Notes: generated from the letters alone by a model not told the origin. Positions 12,621 through 25,079 are shown, numbered from the stretch's first letter. The stretch: 64,000 nt of DNA from Aureobasidium sp. EXF-3400 (GCA_024195585.1 SWBL01000273.1:1-64000), one strand, 5' to 3'. Translations and numbers: made by a program.

Positions 12621-14640
12621 ATGGATCAGGGAGATCAGGCCGGAGGCCACGAGGGCTTCACTAAGAGGACCAGACTCTCTCGACGTGAGTATACTTCGTC
12701 TATTCAACACAATCCCTTTCCACACCTCGAACAGGCACTGACACACGAGCTAGGTCCTGCTACTGATTACAGCGCGAACATGGCACAGTATGTGCACAAT
12801 CGCCGGCCGCAGTACAAAGGAACCATGGGATTCGAGATGGAAAGACCCAGTGCTAGTTACGTGATAGACGTGAGTTTGTGCTGCATATCTGCTCAGATAG
12901 ACACTGCAATCAAAAGCTGTGTATTGACCCGACTCGTAGATGCTCCTACCTCCAGCCCGCAGAGCTAATGCAGTAGATTCAGTACCGGCTAGACACTTGC
13001 ATTCGTCTTTGAATAAGATGCGCCATCCTGTCAACGTGGTGAAATGGACGCCGGAAGGAAGACGTCTACTCACTGGTTCAACAAGTGGTGAATTCACGCT
13101 ATGGAACGGAACGGCATTCAACTTCGAAACAATCATGCAGGCCCACGATAGCGCGGTGAGAGCAGTGGCATACTCACACAGTAATGATTGGCTCATCTCT
13201 GCCGAACAAGCTGGCATCGTCAAATACTGGCAACCAAACTTCAACAACGTCAAATCTCTACAAGCGCACAACGACCCTGTCAGAGATCTAGCATTTGCGC
13301 CTACTGACACTAAGTTCGTGACGGCAGCAGATGATGCTCATCTCAAGATCTTCGATTTTGCCGGCGGCATGGAGGAGCTGGTCTTGGAGGGCCATCAGTG
13401 GGATGCCAAATGCGTTGACTGGCATCCTACCAAAGGACTGTTGGTTTCTGGCTCAAAGGATCACCAGATCAAGCTTTGGGACCCTCGAAACGGACGATGC
13501 CTTACTACGCTGCATGGACATAAAAACACCGTGAGCAAGACGCTTTTTGAACCAACAAATGGTGTGCTGCTTGCGTCTTGTGCCCGTGATTCAACTGCGA
13601 GAGTTTTTGACATCCGTATGATGAGAGACGTTTTCTTACTGCGTGGTCACGAAAAGGATATCAGCACGCTTGCTTGGCATCCGATACATTCGAACCTCCT
13701 GACGACTGGAGGTGCTGATGGCTCAATGCATCACTATTTGCTAGACGAGCAGAATCTCCCCGCTGGATCGGCGCCTACATTATCGCCATACGACGCGCCG
13801 GAGAACTCAGACGCGCCTGCTCAAACTATATACCCTGCACATCGTGTCACCTACGCCCACGACTTTGCCATCTGGTCCCTCGATTGGCATCCTCTCGGTC
13901 ACATTCTGGCTTCTGGATCCAATGATAGAGCAACAAGATTCTGGTCAAGGCCAAGACCTGGGGACAGCACATACAAGGACGATAGATGGCATATTGGTCA
14001 AACAGCAGCAGAAGCTCAAGGCACATGGAAGCGCACGACAGACAGGGCCGCTAGGGATGAGGAAGAAGAACAGGAAGATGAGGCGGATGGTCTTGTCGAT
14101 CAACAGATGCCCGCTCGCCAGAACATGTTGCCTGGTCTTGCTGGTCTGCCTGGTATCTCTGCACCCAGACCTGCATTCCCAGACGGAACCAGCACAGGAG
14201 GAGCTCAAGCATTACCAATGCCAGGTATGGGCGGCAACGCGCTACCTTTCCCTGGCGGCCCACCGATGCTTGGGGCTCAAGGTCTGCCGTTTACTTTGCC
14301 ACATGGCGGCGCACCGCCGCTCCCCGGAAACATGGACATGGAGAAACTCAAGCAGATGTTTGGTGGGCAACTTCCACCAATGCCTCCACCTGGTGCACAG
14401 CAAGGGTTCCCACCACCTCCACCACCCGGGTTTTCGGGCGCACAAGGCCTTCCACCACCGCCGATGCCTTTCCCAGGTTTCTCTGGAGGGCCTCCCATGC
14501 CTCCTCCGGGCTTCGGGTTCCCACCAGGCAATGCACCTCCGGATCTGCAAGCACAGAACAGGAGGAGGGCACCCTTGCCGAGTCAGAGTGAGAGTTTGCA
14601 AGAGGAGATCAGGAGAGGAAAATACCCCAGGGCAAGGTGA
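12621..14640 (+). CDS. PFS2: Polyadenylation factor subunit Pfs2 (WDR33 homologue)
   Basis: Exons 12621..12684, 12754..12869 and 12940..14640 give 626 aa. Pfs2 is the WD40 scaffold of the cleavage and polyadenylation factor that recognises pre-mRNA 3' ends in the nucleus. After a short N-terminus, residues about 85-345 carry seven WD repeats. Clear examples are [40 protein letters not shown] and [20 protein letters not shown]. The segment [20 protein letters not shown] upstream of the propeller is typical of the family. The C-terminal 200 residues are acidic, then Pro/Gly/Met-rich ([14 protein letters not shown] repeats), as in filamentous-fungal orthologues. Both introns are near the 5' end. 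Confidence 0.95.
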
Positions 14641-15032
14641 TCGCATGCAGCGCTAGCCGTAGACACATTAATATAAGAATCTTGAGAATCATCAAGTGAC
14701 TTTCATGAAGCTCGGAACGAAGTCATTAATGTCCATATCTTTCGTGCAAGGCAAGACTTAGATCCTGAATAATGAAATGGCCCAGCCTTGAGTATGTGTG
14801 AGGGCTCCAGTAAGCACAATGATGTTCGATAAGAAGTTGTGAAATATATGAACACTGAGACGGGTAATCGTGAAAATGGTGCTTAGCAAGCAGAGAGAGC
14901 TCGGAGATAATTCTAGTTGTTTCCGAAAGAGCAGCCTGCGAAAGGAGAGCAACAGCTCCAGCAACCTCTACACAGCTCTCTTGTATCTGAATACTTCTCT
15001 ACACGTCGTAAGAGTCAATTCAACCGTACAAA
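14641..15032. other. Intergenic, promoter of MAPEG gene
   Basis: This 392-bp gap between two rightward genes holds the PFS2 3' UTR and the promoter of the next gene. No other feature is seen. Confidence 0.45.
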
Positions 15033-15642
15033 ATGGTCGCTATCAACATCTCACCCGAATACGGGTAAGCCAACCGATCCCCAGCGTGCCACCCAATCGC
15101 TTCGCCTCTGCATAAGCGATTGCGTGCTTGAAGGAGCATATTAACTAACCATTCACGTAGCTATGTCGTCCTTGTTTCTACGGGTACTTGCTTCTTGTCC
15201 GTATGGCATGGCATGAGGTGCTCTAGCTTTCGCAAGGCTGCTGGGCTCGGTTACCCTACTCCCTACGCCGACTCTGCACAATTGGCGGCCGCCTCAGCCG
15301 AGGACAAGCACAAGTTGTACCTTTTCAACTGTGCTCAGGTATGTTGGACCCGAATATGTGGACTCTGCATTCGCTGACTGGAACTTCTAGCGTGCCCACG
15401 GTAACTACCTCGAGAACCACTACATGGCCCTTACAACGCTGCTCATCGGTGGCCTCCGTTACCCTCTGCTCTCCTCGGCCTTTGGTCTTGTCTGGTCGCT
15501 CGGCCGTGTCGTTTACGCTCTGGGTTACACCTCTAAGACTAAGGACAATGGAAAGGGCAGACTTGCTGGTGCATTCTTCTGGTTTGCTCAGCTTGGTCTG
15601 TTTGTCAACGCTGGCTTGACTGGTTACAACCTGGCCTTTTAA
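15033..15642 (+). CDS. Microsomal glutathione S-transferase 3-like (MAPEG) protein
   Basis: Three exons, 15033..15064, 15161..15338 and 15391..15642, give 153 aa, the normal size for MAPEG proteins. These are four-span ER or outer-membrane enzymes with glutathione transferase or peroxidase activity. The N-terminal span is GYVVLVSTGTCFLSVWHGMR. The conserved loop FNCAQRAHGNYLENH crosses the second intron and contains the glutathione-contacting RAHGN motif. Later come LIGGLRYPLLSSAFGLVWSL, VVYALGYTSKTKDNGKGR and the last span ending AGLTGYNLAF. No targeting peptide is seen. Confidence 0.93.
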
Positions 15643-15809
15643 AGAGCTTGTACTATAAACGCTCGGAAAATATTGTATTGAGCCAACAGCTCTCATATTC
15701 TTGTATTTTTATGCCTCTGTCTGTCAGACGGTCAGGTAAAGCTAGGGTATTATATATGCTTTTTACCTGGATTCACACTTTCAACATCGATCCTTCCCTC
15801 AACTCCTTC

Positions 15810-17894
15810 TCAGAGAACCATCTTGTTCTCGAAATGACTCGTGACTTCGTCAACAACATCGCCCTTCTTCGCAGCTGTCGGCAGCTTGATACCCTTCTCC
15901 TTGCACCAAGCCTTGAGGACCGCGACCGTCAGTTTGTTGATCTTGTTCGTCTCAAAGGCCTTGCGCATCTCTTCGTCGCTGATCATATTACTCGACTTGG
16001 AGGTTGCTTCAGTGGTGGTCTTGGTTCTTTTGCCGCTTTCGCCCGCTGCTGCTGAGCCACGCTTAGTCGCACCTGTAGCGGTGTGACGACCAGCATTGGC
16101 CTTCTTCCAGATCTCGTATTGTTCTTCGAGCTCAGTACCCCAGTCAAGGACATACTCACCAGCCCGTTTGTCGATCTGGCGATAACGCGGCAATGTCTTG
16201 TCATCAGGCTTTTCTGGTACGTCCTCCTCGAGAGCCAGAGCTTGCAGAATGCGGTAGAACCATTGTAGAGATGGATTAGGATACTTCTTGGGATCGTATA
16301 CAGCTTTTGGTAGTTGCAGCTGCTGAACGATCGTCCTCATCTTGTCGACAAGGGCATCGGGTGCCTGAACCACTGTTGTGTCGGGTATCTGACGAACATC
16401 GTCCGCGAAAGGAAGCACATGAATCCACAGACCTGGCGGCATGACTTGCACTCCATCTTCATCAAGCCTCTCTGCTCCTGGAATGACAGCAGCGAGTGTA
16501 GGCGTTGCGTTGCGACGAGGAATATACCAAGCGAGACCCATCTTTTGGTCTTTGAGAAGCTTCTGTTGTAGAGCAGAGAAGACTCTTGTACTGCCAATAA
16601 TGTCTTCTTCTGAAGGGTATATGAAAGTGGATGGACGATAGCTTGCCCAGATGGGCAGCATACTCAAGGGTTTGAAGCCGATGATGCGAAGCACAGGATC
16701 ACCGAAGCTTTTGATCTCCGCAATTTCCTCTGGTGTGAAGGACACAGTCTCGCCTCCAAACTTGTAAGCCTTTCGAATCTCAACCTTCTCGACTGATCTC
16801 GCTGTGTCTTCTGCCTGGAGCGTTGAAGAGCCGACAGCGAGCTGAGGCCTTTCTCCACCTGTATAGACGTAGCTGCTTCTGGCGGGTTCCTGACGCTTGA
16901 TGATTATGTAGCCCTTGATGGAGATTTTCAGACCTGGGCCGATCTCGAAAGCCATGTTCGAGAACAAGGCGCGTCTTGGGGCCGATCTCGAATTGATGTT
17001 TGACAATAGAGATTGTAGCAGAGTGAGGCCGTCACCGCTGGCTGAGGCTCTAGAGGCTTTGGTAACAGGAGCAGGGGCGTCCGGGTCTGCTGGGATAGCG
17101 CTATAGATGATGTCCTGTCTTGTGTTAGTATGAGATGGACAAAGCAGCCAGAGGCAATACGTACGTTGTAGAAGATAGAGCGGTCAAAGACATGTTCGGG
17201 GCTTGAAATGGGGAAGAGCTCGATTACGACACCCAAGTCGTACAAGTCCTTCGCTCTGACAGCAGCGGCAGATCTCAAGGCTTTGTCGTCGTCATGAGGT
17301 GTGTCGTTGTCGGTGACCAGGAACAAGCGCCTGGAGGAGAAGTTGGGCGCCTTTGTGGTGAAGATTTGGTTTGCACAGAACAAGACATTGGCCATAGAAA
17401 CGGGTTCGTTGGAAGACTGAAGGAGTTCGTTGGCCTCGTCCTCATCGTTGACAAGATCACGTAGACGCTTGATATCTCTGGCTCCAGGAACATCCAGGTC
17501 GGTGAGAAGATAGCAGTGTGGGTACGAGAGGGCTCTGGAGGAACTAGATTCATCTTGGAAGCGAGACTTCTCGGTGCCAAAGAGAAGGATGCCCATCATA
17601 TCGTTGGGATTGGATATGATGCGTTGCTGCATCAAAGAGTAGGCGCATTTGAGGGCAGCAATGGTAGGAGTATCACGATCGGCCTTTTTAGACTCTTGTT
17701 GAGGGGGTTTGGTGAGCATGGTCGAGCTGACATCAATAGCGAAGAGAACAGCATCTTTGATGGTTTTGTAGCCCTGTCGGTCGTTAGTTCATGTCTGTTT
17801 ACACGCCAGGAACAAAGTGCAGTACAGTTTCATCAATGTCTTCTTCATCTTCCTCGTCCTCCTGACCACGGTTGTGATTTGAGTAATCAGCCAT
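15810..17894 (-). CDS. KU70: Ku70, ATP-dependent DNA end-binding subunit
   Basis: Exons 17894..17826, 17773..17165 and 17114..15810 give 660 aa. Ku70 pairs with Ku80 to clamp broken DNA ends for non-homologous joining and telomere protection. An acidic N-terminus ([13 protein letters not shown]) is followed by the von Willebrand-like domain, with [12 protein letters not shown] and [15 protein letters not shown]. The beta-barrel core has [20 protein letters not shown] and [20 protein letters not shown]. The C-terminal SAP domain (about residues 615-650) reads [20 protein letters not shown]. The first intron (52 nt) uses a GTACTG donor. It is divergently placed to VPS34, with 222 bp between start codons. 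The 3' end meets the MAPEG gene tail to tail, 167 bp apart. Confidence 0.96.
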
Positions 17895-18116
17895 GGTAAT
17901 AGTAACCGACTGTCAGAAGACAAGAGCTCTGGAAACGGAAAAAGAAAATCGAAGTTGAGTTGATGAGTGAAATCAAGGTGGTAGGCAACTGTGAAGCAGC
18001 GGTCGGAGCTATCGGAGTTATCGACCACGCGTTGGTATCGCGCCGACGACATTGACATGTGACACAGCACTTTCCCTCCTGCAACAACCTTTCCATATCG
18101 ACTTTTTGTGTTGGTC
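17895..18116. promoter_or_regulatory. Shared KU70/VPS34 bidirectional promoter
   Basis: Only 222 bp separate the two start codons, so both promoters and both 5' UTRs must fit here. Pyrimidine-rich tracts lie near the VPS34 side. No canonical TATA box is obvious. Confidence 0.6.
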
Positions 18117-20984
18117 ATGGGCGAGGCTGTCATGGACACTTTCACCTTTGCAAGTGCCTCGGAGGTCAAGACTAGTGTCAGCATCAAGGTGTGGTATCGC
18201 TCTGCAACCACTCTCTTCCAAAGGCAACCCACCACTAACATTCTTGTAGAGGTCGTCTGGAGGGCTATGAGAAAGCCTTAGCCTACTCGACTTTACTTCG
18301 CCAGCCTGAATTGCGCCATCGAGGCTCTAATCTGAGGTATACCGCCATCGTGCTCTTTTCATTCACGAGATGCAAGCTGAAGCCTTCCCAGTCCGACATC
18401 TGAGCTCTACGTCACTGCTCAGGTCTTCGCCGACAGCAAGCCCTTGACCGTCCACGCCCAAACCCCGTACAAGACCTTCAAGAATGCCCGTACCTGGAAC
18501 GAGTGGCTACACCTACCCGTCGACTATGCTCTCCTCCCGCTCAATGCACAACTCGCAATCACCGTCTGGGACCTGTCACCTACTGGTAACCACGGTGCAA
18601 GAGGACACCACATCCCCTTTGGGGGCACCACTATCTCACTATTCGACGAACATGGCACCTTGAGGAAAGGCAGGCAGAAGTGCCGTCTCTGGAGGCACAA
18701 GCAGGCTGATGCCTTTTCCGACTCGACCACTCCATGGGCCCCCTCTACCAAGCGTCGTCGCGGTGATCAGGACCATCGACAACTCTTTGCCCATGACAAG
18801 CACAGCCAGAGAGCTGTCGAACTGGAAAGATTGCAAGGCCTTCTTAAGAAGCACGAGATGGGTGAATTGTCTGAGCACAAATGGCTGGATCAAATGGTCT
18901 TTCGCCAGATTGAGCGAATGGAGCGAGCCAACATTCGTGATGACAACAAAATACACGCTCAACCAACCACCAATGGCCACACACAAGACGACGCTGCAAT
19001 CTTCTACCTCTACATCGAGTTCCCGCGCTTTGATCACCTTGTTGTCTTCACCGACCACGAATATCCTCCTCCTCCCGTCTCGAGTGCTCGGCTGCGTACC
19101 GCTCCAGGCTCTGACGTCCGTCTAAAACCTCCGCCCGAGATTCATGTTGGCCCCGGTATCGACTCGAAAAATCCAGGTTACGGCGACGCACACGCTCCAC
19201 ACCTAATACGCATCTACGACCCCGAAGTCGGCTTCTATGACAATCCTGCCGAGATCAAGCATCGAAGCCTGGTACGAAACCAACGCATTGGCATGCTCGA
19301 TCGACATCTCAAGCCCAACCCAAAAACCAGAGACCAGCTCAATCACATTCTGTCGTACGGACCTACTACCGACTTGAGCGCCGAAGAGAGGGACAAGGTC
19401 TTCAAGTTCAGACATTATCTCACTCGAGATAAACGTGCTCTGACCAAGCTGATCAAGTCGACTTCTTGGAACGACGCCAATGAAGTGCGTCAAGTCATTC
19501 AGTTACTCCCTAAGTGGGAAGAGATTGACATTGACGATGCCCTTGAACTACTTGGTCCATCGTTCGACAACAAAGAAGTCCGCGCATATGCTGTCGATCG
19601 CCTGCGCAAGGCTGGAGATGAAGAGCTGCTCCTATACCTCCTACAACTTGTTCAGGCTTTGAAGTTCGAGCCTGAAGTAAAGTCAAACGCGGACTTCGAT
19701 CAATATGACTCGTCCCTGGCCAGTTTCCTCGTCGCTCGCTCAGCTGCCAACATCTTTCTCGGCAACTACTTACATTGGTATCTCATGGTCGAACTGGATG
19801 AGAGCTCAAATGACGCCCAAGCAGCCACTTTCAAGAAACTCTATGCTCGTGTATCGTACGACTTCATGCAAGAACTTGAGAGAACACCTGAAGGCCAAGC
19901 GCGTCGCAAGACTCTGCTGCGTCAAGGTGAATTCGTCACTGTCCTATCTCAACTTTGCGAAGATGCTCGGAACAAAAACGTTGATCGCATACGCAAGGTC
20001 GAGAAGCTCAAGAAATCTCTCATGGACCCCAAGAATGACCTTGTCAAGATTGACCCACCTCTTCCTCTCCCCCTCGATCCTAACGTAGAGATTGTGGGCG
20101 CCGTGCCAGACAATGTCAATGTCTTCAAATCAACACTGTCGCCACTGTTGCTCCATTTCAGGACCACCAAAGGAGACATCTATCCTTTGATCTTCAAAGT
20201 TGGCGATAATCTACGTCAAGATCAACTTGTTATCCAGATCATCACTCTGATGGATCAATTACTATTGAAAGAAAACCTCAACCTTCAATTGTCACCGTAC
20301 CGCATCCTTGCAACTGGTGCGCTTTCTGGCGCCGTTCAGTTTGTTTCGTCGAACCCCCTCTCCACGATCTTGGGAAATGCCAAATACAACAACTCTATCC
20401 TCGGTTACCTTCGTGAACATAACCCAGATGGTGCAGCTCCAATGGGCGTCCGCAAAGAGGTGATGGATACCTACGTCAAGTCCTTGGCTGGCTACTGTGT
20501 CATTACGTACCTCCTGGGTGTTGGTGACCGTCATATGGACAACTTGCTTCTTGCATCAGATGGCCACTTCTTCCATGCCGACTTTGGCTACATCCTGGGC
20601 CGTGATCCCAAGCCTTTGGCGCCTAGCATGAGACTCAGTGTCGAGATGATTGATGGGTTAGGCGGTAGTCCCGACCGAAACCCGAGCAATCCCGACAGTA
20701 GATTCGCCGAGTTCAAGCAGTACTGCTTCACTGCTTTCACCACATTGCGTCGCTCGTCAAACCTGATACTCAACCTTTTTGCACTCATGCAGGATGCCAA
20801 CATTCCTGATATTAAGCTTGCTGGTGACCAGGCAGTTAAGAAAGTCGAAGAGAGGTTCTGTCTGCAGCTCAGCGAAGAGGAAGCTATCACTTTCTTTGAT
20901 AACCTTATCAGCAGGTCATTCGAGGCGTGGGGTCCGGTTCTCATTGATGGCATTCACGACTTCATGCAGCGTATAAAGGCGTAA
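18117..20984 (+). CDS. VPS34: Class III phosphatidylinositol 3-kinase Vps34
   Basis: Exons 18117..18190, 18250..18336 and 18392..20984 give 917 aa. Vps34 makes PI3P for autophagy and endosome-vacuole sorting. A C2 domain occupies about residues 8-200 (FTFASASEVKTSVSIKV at the start, LPLNAQLAITVWDLSP inside). The helical PIK domain lies around 310-520. The kinase domain follows: LIFKVGDNLRQDQLVIQIIT, catalytic loop GVGDRHMDN near 764 and activation motif HADFGYILGRDPKP near 782. An acidic/basic insertion near residues 110-150 (TKRRRGDQDH) is usual in filamentous fungi. The first donor was placed at GTGGTA because only this restores frame and C2 similarity. The third exon begins at 18392, giving SPTSELYVTAQ. 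Confidence 0.96.
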
Positions 20985-21702
20985 AACAAACATATGTTAG
21001 GTTAAACAGATGGATGGAATGATGATGGAATGAATCATGATTGTTGGGAGCTCCGGAACTAGATGAGAAACAACTCTGATACCGATCCTTATCCCATTTT
21101 CTACTTGCCTTGTCTTGTACAGTAATGTGCAATTTCTGTGAAAAGAGATCGGGCCGACATCTTCCCATCATGCAGTAAAGCGTTGTGGATACATCGGGGA
21201 AGGCGCGAATGTCCTGCATCTCTCCGAGATCCCGAAAGCAAATAACAGAAAGTGACACCGAAAAGAGCGGTCTACGTGGTTTGCCTGCATGTCGGGTTCC
21301 TGCATCTGATCATGTCCCGTTTGCACATGTCGGATCGAAGAAGCTTTGACGTGTACTGCTGTAACCCAAATGGGTATCTGAAGAGTTAATATCAACAAGC
21401 AAGATTAATGGGCACAATGAAGTAGGAGTGGAACTTGGATTGAGAAGTGTGCAAGATCTTCGAAGTTCTTCTGGTTCTGTCTCTGCTAATCTACATGTGC
21501 TGCTATTCTTGTTTTTGCTTTTCGCGTGTGTTTTGGACAGAACCAATATCTTGCTGTTCTTCTCCTCCCTTGTTGATGTTTGCCGTCAAAGTTCTTGAAG
21601 TGTCATGTGAATCGTTGTTGCTGTGCTCGGCCGGCTGCGTGGTGGAACCAAGATGGTTTTGTTGCGTCAGATCGGGCCTGGGCGGTGAGAGGACGAAAGC
21701 GC
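20985..21702. other. Convergent intergenic gap
   Basis: This 718-bp region of 3' flank between VPS34 and the SUMO-like gene holds only short overlapping frames. No gene is seen. Confidence 0.5.
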
Positions 21703-22981
21703 TTAATCGAGAGTGAGATCCATAGTGCAGACATTGAAGTCCTCTGCGATACTGAGAACGGCGCCATGCTCTGCGCCAATCTGAGAATTATAAGTAATTG
21801 CCTTGGAGAGGATGATGATTGATGACTTACCAAAGCGGGAGTGTCGCTAGGGAACACGGTTTTGCCATTGAAGGTCAGACGCTGTGCTGAGGCATCGACA
21901 TTCCAGCGCTTGGAGTACAGGCTGATGAGCTTGTCGAAAGACATGGTCTCGGTCATCTTGCAGTGAACCTCGTGTTGATCATCATCCTCGCCCAAGTACT
22001 TGACAGTGATGAGCATTGTGCCTCCAGGAGTTCCAGGCTTGGTGTTGGCCTTTTTGATGGAAACGTCCTCTCTGGGGCGTAGCAGATTGATTGGCTCGTC
22101 AGTGAACGCGCTGACGAAGATCTCGTCTCCAGGGATGAAGTCGCCCTATCAGAATGTCAGTATGATGTACGTGGTCGGAACATTGTTTCAAGATCGACAT
22201 ACATCACCAAAAGTCTCGTCTTCAGACTCGAAAGGAAGTCCGGGTCCTTCCTTCTCTGAGTTGAAGCGGAAGACCACCTCATCCACAGCGCAACCAGCGC
22301 GCTTAGCCCAAGCGTCCATGAAGTCCTTGACTTTGGTGCTGCGTCCGATGACGAATTCCATCTCGTTGATCAGCTTACCGCCTACCTCAACAGCGTTGAC
22401 CACGAACGACATCTCTTCGCCCCATTCGTTTGCGTGTTTTGCAACATACTTGTCCAGTCGGGTAGAAGCCATGTTGACTTTACCGTTGCCACCAATTTGC
22501 TCGGTCATGACTTCGATGATGTCGTCGGTTTCCATGCCGAGCTGGAAATTGTGGTCAGTATCGAATGTGAAGGGATTTGGTTGGAGTGGCTTACCGAAGC
22601 GACAGTATCATCAGGGAGCACACGCTCACCATCGAAGTGGAAACGCAGAGACGCGACAGGACGGGCAGCTCTTTCGGCATAGGCGTTTTGAACTTTCTCC
22701 ATACGTGTGTTGGACTTGACGCCAAAGGCAACCTGAGTGCCACTCTGGTCCTTGAGGATGATCTGCACGCGATCGACGGGGGGATCAGCAGGAGTGGCGT
22801 TGGCAGGAGTTTGAGGAGCATCATTGTTGGCGGTGGTGGTGGTGCCGCCGTTGTTCACAGGAGTATCAGGATCGGCGGTGTGAGTGTCGGTGCCGGCAGG
22901 AGTAGTTTGTTCATCGGCAGCAGGCTCATCCTCGACGGTCGGAGCAGAAGGCCAGGTAGGGGGCTGGTTAGGTTCTTCCAT
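21703..22981 (-). CDS. Protein of three tandem SUMO-like (beta-grasp) domains
   Basis: Four exons, 22981..22595, 22541..22203, 22145..21831 and 21780..21703, give 372 aa. After about 70 Pro/Thr-rich disordered residues comes a clear SUMO fold, residues 72-147: DRVQIILKDQSGTQVAFGVK, SLRFHFDGERVLPDDTVASL, then TDDIIEVMTEQIGG with a SUMO-style di-glycine. A second, more diverged copy spans about 160-258 (VVNAVEVGGKLINEMEFVIG, VVFRFNSEKEG). A third covers 275-372 (TMLITVKYLGEDDDQHEVHC, QRLTFNGKTVFPSDTPAL). All three introns are phase 0 and fall at the same place in each fold, just before its last strand. The Rad60/Nip45 SUMO-like family is the nearest known group. The role is unknown; it may be a modifier precursor or a non-covalent SUMO mimic. 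Confidence 0.85.
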
Positions 22982-23849
22982 GATTGTGTTGTTGTGTAGA
23001 CCGTATATGAGAAAGAATCGAAGGGTTGTCGTGGTAAAGTAGAGAGAGAAAAGCGAAAGCGCAAGTGGAATTGGAAGGTGAAAGAGGAAGCTAAAAGTGA
23101 GAATCTCGATCAAAAGAAGCGAAGAGTGTCTGTCAAGGCCTTGGTCGATTGTGTGAGAGCTCAGTGATATCAATGAAAGGAGGAAGTGAAGGCGAGTGTC
23201 AACACCTTGACTACCTACAAGCAATGCCGTTTGCCGTGTGTTTGTTGTCTTAGTGTGTGCTAGAGCTTAGAAGATTCAATGCGAAATGCTTGTATCAAGT
23301 CTCAGCGAAACCAATGCTGGCACAACTACCTATCAATGAAGCTGTTGTACGTCAACGTACCAATTGGAGTCGGTGTAGTGCGAGCATTCAGTGAGAACGC
23401 TCGCGGCATTCACTTGAGGTGAACCGCTCTGACTGTCATGCTCTAAAACAACCCTTCATGAACTCAATAGCACTGTGATCTAGTCCACTCATCCTATAAT
23501 GTTCCAGCGTTGACAACACGAGACGTGCTGTAGCTTTTGAGGATGCATCCTCTCTCACAGTTTGCAACAATCTCGAGTACAATATGAACGTAGATCCGGT
23601 ACATTGAGATCAGGACATGATGTCGATGCAGCAATACAAAGTGATCAAAGCGAAAGGAAGTGGGATTGATCAGAAGACGGAAGGTGGAAAGTAGGGTTAA
23701 ATTATGACGTAGGCACAGGCAGCGGGAGCAGCCGCACTCCGGGAATAGTTAGCTAGCGAGACAACAAAGACAAGAACAATTCACTGTTCAACCCTTACAC
23801 CAGTCGACCCCAAGTTCTAACATACACACGCACATCTTCTCGTCGCAAG
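22982..23849. promoter_or_regulatory. Divergent promoter region, triple SUMO-like gene / IWR1
   Basis: This 868-bp gap between opposite start codons carries both promoters. No reading frame here is convincing. Confidence 0.45.
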
Positions 23850-25067
23850 ATGGCAGAGCTTCCATCGCTGGTGCGCGTCAAGCGCAAACGCGGCGAAGAG
23901 CCTACGGCCGACTTGTTCCTTGAAGAGCGAACCTTGAAGAAGCAGCAAGTGTGGCAGTTCCGTCTGCAGCAGGCACACCCCTCGCAGCTGCCATCTGACA
24001 CGCCAAACGGCGGTGTATCTGGACCCTCTGTTCCGTCCAGCTCCCTAGACGACTTCCACCAACAGCACCAGCACCACCAACAACAGCTCCAGCAAGACGC
24101 CCTGGTCCGTCGCGAATTCCGCCTTGCCCGCCCAACTCGCCCTCTCCACAGGCGCGTTGAATCTGTCAGGAAGCGCAAAGCCCAGCCGGACCCCCATGAC
24201 ATTCCAACCTTCGTCGAAGCCACCCCTAAGCGCCGCCGTGTCGGTCAGGAAGATGCTCCTCCATCCGTTTCAGACACCCCCGTCTCCACCCCCACCACAC
24301 TCAAGCGACCCGGCGCAAGCTCCAGGCTAAAGAAACCAACTGCCGAAGCTCTTTTCCAAAGCCCTGCAAACCCTCCCCCGGATCGTCTGGCCGATGCCCT
24401 TCATCGTTTTGCTCTGGAGGAAGAGGCTAGGGAAGAGGCCCGCACAAAACCAAAAGTCACCTCAATCCCCAAGAAGCCTGTTCAAAGATATCGCGAACGT
24501 CATCCAGAGCTGTTTGCTGCTCAGACCCAAAACACCCACAAGACAGAGGAAGATGTTGACATGATGAGCGATGACGATGATTATGTCTACGATACATATG
24601 TCCGCACAAAAGACCCTGTTGTCCCCGCAAAACTTGAGTCCGAAGATCCATCCAACATCCAGGTTGGCTACATTGTCATCTCCGAAGAAGACCAGCCTTT
24701 GTGGGAGACATATTTCGAAGACGACGTCGAAAGCGACAAAGAGTTCGAGACCGATGACGAGGACGAGAACGGTAAATATCTGAACCACCCATACAAAGTC
24801 TAGCAATTTGCATACTGACACCCAGTTCCAATTACAGCCGAAGGCTACTATGCCGCAGATTACCCAGAGGACGAGGTTGCTTCTGATGATGAGTATGATC
24901 GAGGCGCATACGGCTACCGCCACGGAGGGTCCGATGATGAGCAGTGGGAGTCGGGTCCAGAAGATTGGAGTGATGGCGATGATGCGATGCAGAATCCCTG
25001 GAAGAAATTTCCCTGGATGCGCTCTTCTCAAGGTACTGCTGGCGAACAAGACGATGAAGAGCTCTGA
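23850..25067 (+). CDS. IWR1: Iwr1, RNA polymerase II nuclear import adaptor
   Basis: Exons 23850..24771 and 24838..25067 give 383 aa. Iwr1 binds assembled RNA polymerase II and carries it into the nucleus. The N-terminus has a basic VRVKRKRGEEPTADLFLEE block, the expected nuclear-localisation and conserved start segment. A Gln/His-rich linker (HQQHQHHQQQLQQ) follows. The Iwr1 domain spans about 235-340, with DDDDYVYDTYVRT and VGYIVISEEDQPLW, then DDEDENAEGYYAADYPEDE across the intron. The end is acidic. The single intron interrupts the diagnostic DEDENAE motif in phase 1. Its stop codon lies 12 bp from the stop of the opposing small gene. Confidence 0.92.
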
Positions 25068-25079
25068 GCAAAGCCCTCT

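Noticed and set aside
13844..14656. 270-codon plus-strand frame overlapping PFS2
   Set aside because: It is an out-of-frame shadow of the Pro/Gly-rich PFS2 tail, where repetitive codons suppress stops in other frames.
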